The translations under genes and the position numbers were made by a program. The notes below the pieces were generated by a model, which saw only the letters and a list, made by a program, of their open reading frames with translations, searched no databases and was not told where the DNA came from. Shown here in pieces: positions 9,431 through 18,474 of a DNA stretch of 64,000 bases (the first letter of the stretch is position 1; each line of letters starts with the position of its first letter). The DNA is taken from positions 1,054,001 to 1,118,000 of the forward strand of contig NZ_CANMPQ010000002.1 of the NCBI RefSeq assembly GCF_947499695.1, in the 5' to 3' direction. This stretch comes from an uncultured Allomuricauda sp. GTDB lineage: Bacteria; Bacteroidota; Bacteroidia; Flavobacteriales; Flavobacteriaceae.

Positions 9431-10486
9431 ATGATAGATTATCTGGTGGTTGGCCTTGGTCTTGCTGGTATTTCGTTTTGCGAAACCCTTGAAAAGGATG
9501 GAAAGTCCTTCAAAGTTATTTCTGATGATTCCCAACAGTCTTCATTGGTTGCAGGTGGACTTTACAATCCTGTAATCTTAAAAAGGTTTACCATGGCTTG
9601 GAAAGCCAAGGAACAAATGGAGATGGCGATACCGTTTTATCAACATTTGGAAAAGAAGCTTAAGGTAAAACTTGATTATAAAATTGCAGTGCTGCGGAAG
9701 TTCGCTTCTATCGAAGAGCAAAATCTCTGGTTTGAAGCTACCGACCGACCCGGATTAGATTATTTTTTATCCACAAATATTCTTAAAAATCACAATCCGA
9801 ATATCGATGCCCCTTTTGGATTTGGCGAAGTGAAATATACGGGTCGCATAGATACCAAAGCGCTACTGAGGAACTATGCTGAATATTTGGAGCAAAACGG
9901 ACTTTTTCAGAAAGAAACCTTCGATTTTTCTTGTTTAGAGATATTTAAGGACCATTTAAATTATAAATCAATAAAAGCCAAGCAAATTGTTTTTTGTGAA
10001 GGCTATGGGCTTAAAAACAACCCATTTTTTAGTTATCTGCCCTTGAATGGAACAAAAGGGGAACTTTTGACCATAAAAGCTTCAGAATACAATGAGACGA
10101 ATGTAATTAAGTCTGGTGTTTTCAGCATCCCACTTGGGAAAGATCTCTACCGCATCGGAGCAACCTATAAATGGAAAGATAAAACCAATGAACCCACTAC
10201 GGATAGCAAAAGGGAATTGCTGGAAAAACTAAAGACCTTTCTTACCTGTGATTTCGAAGTTGTAGATCATGTAGCAGGAATCAGACCCACCGTTGTGGAT
10301 AGGAGGCCCTTAGTTGGTCGCCACCCTGACCATAGAAATATGTATGTGCTTAATGGTTTTGGGTCTAGAGGAGTACTGATAGGTCCGTACGCCGCAAAAC
10401 AGTTATTCAACAATATTGAAAATAGAACTGAATTAGATCCAGAAATCAACATTCATAGATTCACCAAAAAATACTACTCCAATTGA
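9431..10486 (+). CDS. FAD-dependent oxidoreductase, DAO family
   Basis: 351-residue flavoprotein with an N-terminal dinucleotide-binding motif (YLVVGLGLAGISF, GxGxAG) and the C-terminal signature of D-amino-acid oxidase/glycine oxidase-like enzymes (HVAGIRPTVVDRRPLVGRHP, then NGFGSRGVLIGPYAAK). No signal peptide, so it is cytoplasmic. Its last 13 bases overlap the convergent DUF983 gene. Substrate is unknown; an amine or amino acid is the family expectation. Confidence 0.85.
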   Translation: MIDYLVVGLGLAGISFCETLEKDGKSFKVISDDSQQSSLVAGGLYNPVILKRFTMAWKAKEQMEMAIPFYQHLEKKLKVKLDYKIAVLRKFASIEEQNLWFEATDRPGLDYFLSTNILKNHNPNIDAPFGFGEVKYTGRIDTKALLRNYAEYLEQNGLFQKETFDFSCLEIFKDHLNYKSIKAKQIVFCEGYGLKNNPFFSYLPLNGTKGELLTIKASEYNETNVIKSGVFSIPLGKDLYRIGATYKWKDKTNEPTTDSKRELLEKLKTFLTCDFEVVDHVAGIRPTVVDRRPLVGRHPDHRNMYVLNGFGSRGVLIGPYAAKQLFNNIENRTELDPEINIHRFTKKYYSN

Positions 10487-10863
10487 CCATTGACCTCTGG
10501 TTCATATTTGAAGAAGAAATTAATCCAGATGTTTCGAGATAAGCGGACGATGATGGGCAAAAAAACAACAAGGGTCAACACAATGGCAATAAAAGTGTTC
10601 ACCAAGGAAGCCTTCATAACTAAAAAAGCAATTACAAAAGCGGCCGTCGCAAAAGCAATTCCCACCCCATAGCTTACATACATAGAGCCGTAGAAGAATG
10701 AGGGCTCAATCTTGTATTTCGTATCACAGTTGGCACATCGCTCATGCATTTTAAATAATTGTGATAAGGCATACGGATTCTTATTGACATACATGCTCTC
10801 TTGATGGCATTTAGGACAACTTCCTGTTAAAATACTGTAGAGTTTGTTTCCTTTTTTTAACAT
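10474..10863 (-). CDS. DUF983 family membrane protein
   Basis: Small protein with two CxxC pairs (CPKCH and CANCD), probably a zinc ribbon, followed by two transmembrane helices. This is the layout of DUF983. The frame is open back to a TTG at 10881, but an ATG at 10863 gives the N-terminus MLKKGNKLYSILTGSCPKCH usual for the family. A perfect promoter box overlaps the TTG (10879-10886), so the ATG is preferred. The tail overlaps the end of the oxidoreductase gene by 13 bases. Function of the family is not known. Confidence 0.88.
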   Translation of the reverse strand: MLKKGNKLYSILTGSCPKCHQESMYVNKNPYALSQLFKMHERCANCDTKYKIEPSFFYGSMYVSYGVGIAFATAAFVIAFLVMKASLVNTFIAIVLTLVVFLPIIVRLSRNIWINFFFKYEPEVNGQLE

Positions 10864-10878
10864 TTGCAAGGCTTTTGA

Positions 10879-10886
10879 CAAAGGTA
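10879..10886 (-). promoter_or_regulatory. candidate -7 box TACCTTTG for the DUF983 gene
   Basis: On the minus strand the sequence is an exact TAnnTTTG match. It lies 15 bases upstream of the ATG at 10863 and covers the alternative TTG start, which argues against that start. Confidence 0.55.
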
Positions 10887-10961
10887 AGATATGTGGTTGT
10901 TTTTGCAGTCGACCAACAATACCAAAAGTCGATTTTAAGATAATGAATTTTTATACCAAGT

Positions 10962-12875
10962 ATGCTTAATATCCATAACCTTTCAGTCGCATTTGGAGGC
11001 GAATATCTTTTTGAGGAAATTGCCTTTCGGTTGAATGGAGGTGACCGGGTGGGCTTGATTGGAAAAAACGGTGCAGGCAAATCAACCTTATTAAAATTAC
11101 TTTCCAAAGAGATGGCCCCAGATTCCGGGACTATTGCTACCGAAAAAGATATCAAAATTGGGTTTTTAAAGCAGGATATTGATTTTGAACAGGGGAGAAC
11201 CGTTCTTGAAGAGTCCTATCAGGCATTCCATGAAATCAAATCCCTAGAGCTGAAGTTGGAGGAAATCAACCAGCAACTTGCAGAAAGAACGGACTACGAA
11301 AGTGAAGGGTACAATCAGTTGATGATAGATCTGACCGATGTTACGCATCGCTATGAAATATTGGGAGGGTACAATTATCAAGGCGATACCGAGAAAGTTC
11401 TATTAGGACTGGGCTTTAAACGAAACGATTTCGATAAGCTAACCGATACTTTTTCTGGCGGATGGCGTATGCGTATTGAATTGGCAAAACTCCTTTTGCA
11501 AAACAACGATGTATTACTTCTGGATGAGCCAACAAACCATTTGGATATTGAATCGATTATCTGGTTGGAACAATTCTTAAAAAATTATTCCGGGGCGGTA
11601 GTTATTGTATCACACGATAAAATGTTTCTTGACAATGTGACCAACCGGACGATTGAAATTTCCTTGGGACGCATTTACGACTACAATAAACCCTATTCCA
11701 AGTTCCTTGTCCTCAGAAAAGAAATCAAAGAACAGCAGTTGAATGCCCAAAAAAACCAGGAAAAGCAAATACAGCAGACGGAAAAACTAATCGAGAAATT
11801 CAGGGCAAAGGCCACCAAGGCTTCCATGGCGCAATCGCTCATCAAAAAATTGGATAAAATCGAGCGTATTGAAGTGGATGAAGAAGACAATAGCGTGATG
11901 AATGTCCGATTCCCTATCTCCATTAATCCCGGGAAAGTGATTGCAGAGCTTGAAAATCTTTCCAAAAGTTATGGTGATAATCATGTACTTACAGGCATTG
12001 ATCTTTTAGTAGAGCGAGGAAGTAAAACAGCCTTTGTGGGCCAAAATGGACAAGGAAAAACAACACTTGCCAAGATTATGGTAGGTGAATTGGACCATAC
12101 AGGAAAACTTAAGACCGGGCATAATGTGCAAATTGGATATTTTGCTCAAAATCAGGCAGAGTATCTAGAAGGGAACAAAACTGTCTTGGATACCATGATT
12201 GATGCTGCAAATGAGAAGAATCGAAGTAAAGTAAGGGATATTCTCGGTTCCTTTTTATTTCGAGGCGATGAGGTAGATAAATATGTAAAAGTGCTTTCTG
12301 GAGGGGAACGTAATCGTTTGGCATTGGCCAAAATGCTATTGCAACCCTTTAATGTTTTGGTGATGGATGAACCTACGAACCACCTGGACATAAAATCCAA
12401 AAATGTTCTGAAACAGGCCTTACAAAAATTTGAAGGCACACTTGTATTGGTTTCTCACGATCGTGATTTTCTGCAAGGGCTTACAGACAGGGTATATGAA
12501 TTCAAGGATGGAAACATCAAAGAATACTTGGGAGATATCGACTTTTATTTGGAACAGCGCAAAGCAGAAGATTTCAGAAAAATTGAGAAAGGAGATAAAA
12601 AAAATCAGGTCAAGGTAGATACTTCACCAAAACAGAATGATTATCAGGCTCAAAAAAGGGTCAAATCCCTTAAAAACAAATTAAGCGGTGTTGAAAAGAA
12701 AATTTCGCAGCTCGAAAAGGAGATTGCGGATATTGACCATCAAATGCTCATGGATTACGATAAAACCATTGCCAAACCTGGTTTTTTTGATGATTATCAG
12801 GGTAAAAAAGACCAATTGGAGATTTTAATGGAGGATTGGGAAAAGCTGTCTCAAGAGCTTGAATCATTGTCTTAG
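10962..12875 (+). CDS. ABC-F family ATPase (Uup/EttA-like)
   Basis: Cytoplasmic duplicated ATP-binding protein without membrane segments, of the ABC-F group that acts on ribosomes. First domain: Walker A GKNGAGKST, signature FSGGWRMRIEL, Walker B VLLLDEPTNHLD. Second domain: Walker A GQNGQGKTT, signature LSGGERNRLALA, Walker B VLVMDEPTNHLD. A linker rich in K/E/Q joins the domains (about residues 240-305). A C-terminal helical extension (about 555-637) looks like the coiled-coil domain of Uup. The 637-residue length fits Uup rather than EttA. The start is an ATG at 10962. It could also be a resistance-type ABC-F, but nothing here suggests it. Confidence 0.93.
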   Translation: MLNIHNLSVAFGGEYLFEEIAFRLNGGDRVGLIGKNGAGKSTLLKLLSKEMAPDSGTIATEKDIKIGFLKQDIDFEQGRTVLEESYQAFHEIKSLELKLEEINQQLAERTDYESEGYNQLMIDLTDVTHRYEILGGYNYQGDTEKVLLGLGFKRNDFDKLTDTFSGGWRMRIELAKLLLQNNDVLLLDEPTNHLDIESIIWLEQFLKNYSGAVVIVSHDKMFLDNVTNRTIEISLGRIYDYNKPYSKFLVLRKEIKEQQLNAQKNQEKQIQQTEKLIEKFRAKATKASMAQSLIKKLDKIERIEVDEEDNSVMNVRFPISINPGKVIAELENLSKSYGDNHVLTGIDLLVERGSKTAFVGQNGQGKTTLAKIMVGELDHTGKLKTGHNVQIGYFAQNQAEYLEGNKTVLDTMIDAANEKNRSKVRDILGSFLFRGDEVDKYVKVLSGGERNRLALAKMLLQPFNVLVMDEPTNHLDIKSKNVLKQALQKFEGTLVLVSHDRDFLQGLTDRVYEFKDGNIKEYLGDIDFYLEQRKAEDFRKIEKGDKKNQVKVDTSPKQNDYQAQKRVKSLKNKLSGVEKKISQLEKEIADIDHQMLMDYDKTIAKPGFFDDYQGKKDQLEILMEDWEKLSQELESLS

Positions 12876-13014
12876 CTTCAAAAAACCACCCCTTACCACA
12901 TAATTTGGAAGGTTTACAACATAATTTCCTTGTTACACCTATTTAATTTGTAGCAACTTATGTTCTATCGTTAATTTGTAAGTAAATTCTTATGAATTGA
13001 ATATATCGACCTCT

Positions 13015-13896
13015 ATGGGAATGACTAAGATCTATATCCTATTGCTTCTGTTTCCGGCCTTCATACTGGCAAATTTTGAAGTTTCTCAAAAGGAAAAAAC
13101 CGTGCTTATCGACCTATTTAATAGTACAAATGGGTCCGAGTGGAGTATACCATGGGATTTAGATGCGTCAGTAAGCACCTGGAAAGGTGTAACATTGGAA
13201 GATGGACATGTCGTAGGAATCAATCTCTTTAGGAATAATTTAGGAGGCACACTTCCAGAAAGTATTGGAAGACTTCGATATCTGACCCATTTGAATTTGG
13301 CGTTTAACAGCATAACGGGTGTTTTACCAAAGGACATTGTCAAATTAAAAAGTTTGAAGGTACTGAGGTTGGAAATGAACCGAATCAAAGGTTCCTTGCC
13401 GCTTGGAGTTGGACAACTTCAGGAACTTGAAGTGTTTTCAATGTTCAACAACTTTTTAAATGGATCCATTCCTCCAACTTTTGGAGAACTTAAAAACCTA
13501 AGAGAACTCAACCTGTCTAGCAATAATCTTAAAGGAATAATTCCAAATTCCATTGGCAACCTTACCAAATTGGAGGCTTTGGGACTTTTTGAAAATAACC
13601 TTGAAGGTTCAATTCCCCAGGAAATGGGACAATTGGGGAGGTTAAAGGAGCTAGTATTGGCCAATAACCAGTTGGGAGGGGAGATTCCGGCTGAGTTTAG
13701 TCAATTGGCAAGCCTTAAAATACTGCAAATTCAAAATAATCGGTTTGATTCCTATACGGGACTCAGACAAATGGATACAAACCAATTTTTGGTATTCGAT
13801 ACCGATGAAAAAACCTTGAACCCAAGGTTTAATGATATACAGCTTCAACGCACCCGCATGGCGGATACGAAATTTGAAGATGACGATAATGAGTAG
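13015..13896 (+). CDS. secreted leucine-rich-repeat protein, plant-type repeats
   Basis: Exported protein with a signal peptide (hydrophobic residues about 6-18) and a conserved cap with the pattern W..PWDLD..VSTWKGVTLEDG. About seven tandem 24-residue repeats follow of the form LxxLxxLxLxxNxLxGxIPxxxGxL, the type best known from plant receptor kinases. The C-terminus is short, polar and acidic. The open frame reaches a TTG at 12997; the ATG at 13015 (or 13021) is a better start and gives a compact signal peptide. No T9SS sorting domain is visible. Role unknown; binding or adhesion is an inference from the fold. Confidence 0.85.
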   Translation: MGMTKIYILLLLFPAFILANFEVSQKEKTVLIDLFNSTNGSEWSIPWDLDASVSTWKGVTLEDGHVVGINLFRNNLGGTLPESIGRLRYLTHLNLAFNSITGVLPKDIVKLKSLKVLRLEMNRIKGSLPLGVGQLQELEVFSMFNNFLNGSIPPTFGELKNLRELNLSSNNLKGIIPNSIGNLTKLEALGLFENNLEGSIPQEMGQLGRLKELVLANNQLGGEIPAEFSQLASLKILQIQNNRFDSYTGLRQMDTNQFLVFDTDEKTLNPRFNDIQLQRTRMADTKFEDDDNE

Positions 13897-13923
13897 TTAG
13901 TTATACTTTAGTTTGTTTGGTTT

Positions 13924-13951
13924 GGGGATACAGGCGTGTATCCCCTTTTTT
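13924..13951 (+). terminator. intrinsic terminator after the LRR gene
   Basis: Perfect 8 bp stem GGGGATAC / GTATCCCC with a 6-base loop, followed at once by six T residues. It stands 28 bases past the LRR stop. Confidence 0.9.
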
Positions 13952-14020
13952 GTACCCATTAATCAAGGTTAAACTTGACAATTTATGAAATATTTAACCT
14001 AATAGACCTACAACAGCTAA

Positions 14021-14028
14021 TAGCTTTG
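14021..14028 (+). promoter_or_regulatory. candidate -7 box TAGCTTTG for the RND efflux operon
   Basis: Exact TAnnTTTG match 22 bases before the ATG of the adaptor gene and after the upstream terminator. A TTGACA-like word at about 13974 is too far away to be the -33 element. Confidence 0.55.
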
Positions 14029-14050
14029 CAAAGCTAATTTTCACCAACAC

Positions 14051-15187
14051 ATGCGCAAGTTGATTATTTCCGTCGTTGTGGGCGGACTCCTAATTTTCGG
14101 ATCTATATATTTTGCAGGACTCATTGCAGGAAGTAAGAAAAGCAGAAGACCACCGGCTCAAAAGGTGGTAAAAACAGTCTTTGTCGATACCGTTAAAAAT
14201 GGCATCGTTCCTATTGTAATTCCAGCGAATGGTAACCTTAAAGCAAAAAGAAGGGTTGAACTATTTTCTGAAGTTCAAGGTGTTTTTAGGTCGGGAAGTA
14301 AATTATTTCGAACAGGTCAGGAATATGGCACTGGACAGACTTTGATTCGAATCGACGCCAATGAATATTATGCAAGCGTTCAATCAGCCAAAAGTAATCT
14401 GTACAATTTATTGACCTCGATAATGCCAGATTTAAGGTTGGATTATCAAGAAGTATATCCCAAATGGCAGTCTTACCTCAATAGTTTTGACCTGAATAAA
14501 ACAACCCCGCAACTACCAGCGATGGATACTGAAAAGGAAAAATTCTTCATATCGGGAAGGGGAATTATAGGTAGTTATTATAATGTAAAAAATTTAGAAC
14601 AAAGACTTTCAAAATATACCATAACAGCACCATTCAAGGGAGTTCTGACGGATGCACTTGTAACCGAAGGAACTTTGATACGAGTTGGGCAGAAATTGGG
14701 TGAATACATAAATATTGGAGTTTACGAATTGGAAGTTTCTGTTAGTAAAACATTTGGCGATTTTCTAAAAGTTGGAAAACAGGTTGAACTCACCAATCTG
14801 GACAAAAGCCAAAAATATACAGGCAAAGTAACCCGCGTAAATGGAAGAGTGGACCAAAATTCACAAACTATAACCGTTTTTATTGAAGTTAGCAATGGTG
14901 ACTTAAAAGAAGGACAATACTTAGAAGCTAACCTAGAGGCCAGGGAAGAAACTAACGCAATAGAGGTTGATCGTTCGCTTTTACTCGAGAACAATCAAAT
15001 CTTTGTAGTGAGAGACTCTGTTCTTGACCTTATAGATGTCAAACCAGTGTACTTTACGGACAAAAAAGTGGTTTTAAAAGATGTACAGGATAGCGAAGTT
15101 ATCGTCACCAGAGTAATGACAGGAGCCTATGAAGGAATGCTGGTCAAGGTTTTTGATGGCACGAAATCCAAAAAAGCCAAGTCGTGA
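14051..15187 (+). CDS. RND efflux periplasmic adaptor (HlyD/MFP family)
   Basis: Membrane-fusion protein linking the inner-membrane pump to the outer-membrane channel. It has an N-terminal membrane anchor (about residues 5-27). A biotinyl-lipoyl-like hairpin region is split by an insertion that contains the coiled coil, and beta-barrel and membrane-proximal domains follow (ITAPFKGVLTDALVTEGTLI is the returning lipoyl half). Length 378 residues is normal. Its stop codon overlaps the GTG start of the pump by 4 bases, so the three genes form a tightly coupled operon. The cargo is unknown. Confidence 0.93.
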   Translation: MRKLIISVVVGGLLIFGSIYFAGLIAGSKKSRRPPAQKVVKTVFVDTVKNGIVPIVIPANGNLKAKRRVELFSEVQGVFRSGSKLFRTGQEYGTGQTLIRIDANEYYASVQSAKSNLYNLLTSIMPDLRLDYQEVYPKWQSYLNSFDLNKTTPQLPAMDTEKEKFFISGRGIIGSYYNVKNLEQRLSKYTITAPFKGVLTDALVTEGTLIRVGQKLGEYINIGVYELEVSVSKTFGDFLKVGKQVELTNLDKSQKYTGKVTRVNGRVDQNSQTITVFIEVSNGDLKEGQYLEANLEAREETNAIEVDRSLLLENNQIFVVRDSVLDLIDVKPVYFTDKKVVLKDVQDSEVIVTRVMTGAYEGMLVKVFDGTKSKKAKS

Positions 15188-18100
15188 GAAAGCTCATTTC
15201 CTATTTTATAAAATACCATGTTGCGGTAAACGTAATCATTATAGCATTTTTCATTTTTGGACTGGTTGGGGCGTTTTCTTTAAAATCCTCCTTTTTCCCA
15301 TTGGTAGAGTCTAGAAATGTGTTGATCAATATTACGTATCCAGGTGCATCTCCCCAGGAAGTTGAAGAGGGAATCATTCTTAAAATTGAAGATAATCTTA
15401 AAGGTTTACAAGGTGTAGAGCGTGTTACTTCCACTTCAAGAGAAAACAGCGGCTCAATCAATGTTGAAATTGAGAAGGGAAGAGATATTGATTTTATGTT
15501 GCTGGAGGTCAAAAATGCGGTGGACAGGGTACCTACTTTCCCCACAGGCATGGAACCTTTGGTAGTGTCAAAATTAGAACCAGTTAGACCGACCATTAGT
15601 TTTGCTGTAAGTGGCGAAAATATTCCTTTGGCCACCTTGAAACAGATTGGTCGTCAAATTGAAAATGACCTTAGGGCCATTGACGGTATATCACAGATCG
15701 ATATTTCGGGCTACCCGGATGAGGAAATAGAAATTGCAGTGGATGAGAACCGTCTTTTAGCCTATAACATTTCATTTAATGAGGTTGCCCAAGCTGTTTC
15801 TAATGTCAATATTCTGGTAACCGGAGGAAATATTAAAACGGATTCGGAAGAATACCTGATTCGCGCCAACAATCGTTCCTACTACGGCGATGAATTGTCT
15901 AATGTTATTGTTAGAGCTGATGCCAGTGGAAAAACAATTCGTCTCAAAGATGTCGCAACGATTCGCGATCGATTTTCCGAAACACCGAACGCCTCTTATT
16001 ACAATGGTGGTTTGTCGGTCAATGTTACTGTAACAAGCACAAATACAGAAGACCTTATTGGTTCCGCGGAAAAGGTAAAAGAATACATAACGGAATTCAA
16101 TCAAAAATACACCAATGTCCATTTGGATGTGGTCCGTGATCTTTCGAAAACACTTACCCAACGTACCGATCTACTTACTGAAAATGCCATAATCGGAATG
16201 ATTTTGGTACTTGTTTTCCTTTCATTATTTCTAAATACACGACTGGCATTTTGGGTGGCTTTTGGGTTACCTGTTGCCTTTTTGGGGATGTTCATTTTTG
16301 CCCCTATGATGGGCGTAACAATCAATGTATTGTCCCTGTTTGGGATGATTATTGTAATAGGAATTTTGGTCGATGATGGTATTGTTATCGCGGAAAACAT
16401 CTATCAACATTACGAAAAAGGAAAAACCCCGGTAAGAGCTGCTATAGATGGAACTATGGAGGTGATTCCGCCCATTCTTTCGGCAATTATTACAACTATA
16501 CTGGCCTTTTCTATCTTTTTGTTTTTGGATGGTCGAATCGGAGATTTTTTCGGAGAAGTATCTGTAATTGTAATGCTGACACTTTTGGTATCATTGGTAG
16601 AAGCTTTAATTATTCTTCCCGCGCATCTAGCGCATTCCAAAGCGTTAAAACCTCAAAAAGAAGGGCCGAAATCGAGTATTGGACAGGCATTTGCAAAACT
16701 TAGGGTCATCAATAAAATGGGAGACCAAGCCATGGCTTGGATGCGAGATACCATTTACAGTCCGGTCCTACAATTTGCCTTAGATTATAAGCTATTGACA
16801 TTTGCCATATTTTTTATGGCCTTGGTCTTGACTTTTGGGTCGATTGGTGGAGGAATTATAAGAACTTCCTTTTTCCCTAGAATTGCCAGTGATCGTATTG
16901 CAGTGGAATTACAAATGCCGAATGGTACCAATGAAAGGGTTACCGACTCCATCATAAGTTTGATACAGGAAAAAGCCAAAATTGTAAATCAAGAGCTTAC
17001 CGATGAATACCTGAAAGGAACGGACAAAGTATTGTTTGAAAACATGCTTAAAAATGTAGGCCCTGGTTCCTCGGCAGCTACCTTGGTAATTAACTTATTG
17101 CCTGGGGAAGAACGTCCTGACGCAATCAGGGCAGACCTAGTAACCGGAAGATTGCGTGAACTAGTTGGCCCGGTAATTGGGGTTGAAAGCTTGATTTATG
17201 GGTCTGGAGGAAATTTTGGAGGTGATCCAGTCTCTGTCTCCCTCTTGGGGAACAATATTACCGAATTGAAAGCGGCTAAAGCCGAACTCAAGACTGCTTT
17301 GCTAAATAATGCATTGTTAAAGGATGTTGCGGACAACGACCCAGCCGGAATCAAAGAGATTCGATTGGAGCTCAAGGAGAATGCCTATTTATTAGGCCTT
17401 GACCTTAGATCTGTGATGAATCAGGTAAGAGCTGGTTTTTTTGGTACACAAGCGCAACGCTTTCAGAGAGGGCAGGATGAGATTAGGGTGTGGGTGCGAT
17501 ATGACCGTGAAAATAGGTCTTCAATTGCCGATTTGGATGAAATGCGGATTCTTGCTCCAAATGGCGAACGTATTCCATTAAAGGAAATCGCTAACTATAC
17601 TATTGAACGTGGTGATGTTGCCATCAATCACTTGGACAGTCAACGTGAGATTCAGGTTTCATCAGATTTAAAAGATCCAAGCACCACAAGTGGAACTGAC
17701 GCAATGGCTTGGATCAGAAATGAGGTTATGCCCGATATTCAGTCTAAATACCCATCAATAACCCCATCATTTGAAGGCCAAAACAGGGAAGCGAATAAAC
17801 TTTTAGATTCATTGACTTTTGTAGGGCTTTCGGTGCTGTTCTTAATCTATATTACAATTGCATTTACCTTCCGCAGCTTTAGTCAACCTTTGCTGCTGAT
17901 ATTATTAGTGCCTTTTAGTCTTACAGCTGTGGCTTGGGGGCATTGGTTTCATGGTTTTCCCATTAACATCTTATCCATGTTGGGGATTATAGCTTTGATC
18001 GGGATTATGGTGAATGACGGTTTGGTGCTTATAGGTAAGTTCAATATCAACTTGAGAAATGGACTTGACTTCAATGAAGCGCTATACGAAGCAGGACGCT

Positions 18101-18474
18101 CACGCTTTAGGGCCATATTTTTAACTTCAATTACGACAATAGCTGGTTTGGCCCCTTTGCTTTTAGAAAAGAGCAGACAGGCTCAATTTTTGAAACCCAT
18201 GGCAATTTCCATAGCCTACGGAATCGGTTTTGCCACTGTTCTTACACTGTTGATGTTGCCTTTGTTTCTTTCCTTCGGCAACAACATAAAAGTATTGGCA
18301 AAAAAGGCATGGACAGGAGAAAAAACTACTCGCGAAGAAGTTGAGCGGGCCATCAAAGAACAAAACGAAGAATTACATATGCAGGAAGAAGGCGCACTCC
18401 AACTCAATGGAAGTGCTGGCCATGGTGAAATTAAAGACGAATCTTCAAAAGTGTTAGAAGAAACAACAGAATGA
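15184..18474 (+). CDS. RND superfamily efflux pump, inner-membrane permease
   Basis: Proton-driven antiporter of 1096 residues with the duplicated RND layout: one helix, a large periplasmic porter loop, then six helices, twice. Visible signatures are YPGASPQEVEEGI near the N-terminus, the helix 4 motif GILVDDGIVIAENI with paired aspartates, and the mirror GIMVNDGLVLIGKF in the second half. A charged C-terminal tail of about 60 residues is cytoplasmic. The start is GTG at 15184, overlapping the adaptor stop as GTGA. The final ATGA is shared with the TolC gene. Most like the HAE1/AcrB group; the substrate cannot be told. Confidence 0.95.
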   Translation: MRKLISYFIKYHVAVNVIIIAFFIFGLVGAFSLKSSFFPLVESRNVLINITYPGASPQEVEEGIILKIEDNLKGLQGVERVTSTSRENSGSINVEIEKGRDIDFMLLEVKNAVDRVPTFPTGMEPLVVSKLEPVRPTISFAVSGENIPLATLKQIGRQIENDLRAIDGISQIDISGYPDEEIEIAVDENRLLAYNISFNEVAQAVSNVNILVTGGNIKTDSEEYLIRANNRSYYGDELSNVIVRADASGKTIRLKDVATIRDRFSETPNASYYNGGLSVNVTVTSTNTEDLIGSAEKVKEYITEFNQKYTNVHLDVVRDLSKTLTQRTDLLTENAIIGMILVLVFLSLFLNTRLAFWVAFGLPVAFLGMFIFAPMMGVTINVLSLFGMIIVIGILVDDGIVIAENIYQHYEKGKTPVRAAIDGTMEVIPPILSAIITTILAFSIFLFLDGRIGDFFGEVSVIVMLTLLVSLVEALIILPAHLAHSKALKPQKEGPKSSIGQAFAKLRVINKMGDQAMAWMRDTIYSPVLQFALDYKLLTFAIFFMALVLTFGSIGGGIIRTSFFPRIASDRIAVELQMPNGTNERVTDSIISLIQEKAKIVNQELTDEYLKGTDKVLFENMLKNVGPGSSAATLVINLLPGEERPDAIRADLVTGRLRELVGPVIGVESLIYGSGGNFGGDPVSVSLLGNNITELKAAKAELKTALLNNALLKDVADNDPAGIKEIRLELKENAYLLGLDLRSVMNQVRAGFFGTQAQRFQRGQDEIRVWVRYDRENRSSIADLDEMRILAPNGERIPLKEIANYTIERGDVAINHLDSQREIQVSSDLKDPSTTSGTDAMAWIRNEVMPDIQSKYPSITPSFEGQNREANKLLDSLTFVGLSVLFLIYITIAFTFRSFSQPLLLILLVPFSLTAVAWGHWFHGFPINILSMLGIIALIGIMVNDGLVLIGKFNINLRNGLDFNEALYEAGRSRFRAIFLTSITTIAGLAPLLLEKSRQAQFLKPMAISIAYGIGFATVLTLLMLPLFLSFGNNIKVLAKKAWTGEKTTREEVERAIKEQNEELHMQEEGALQLNGSAGHGEIKDESSKVLEETTE

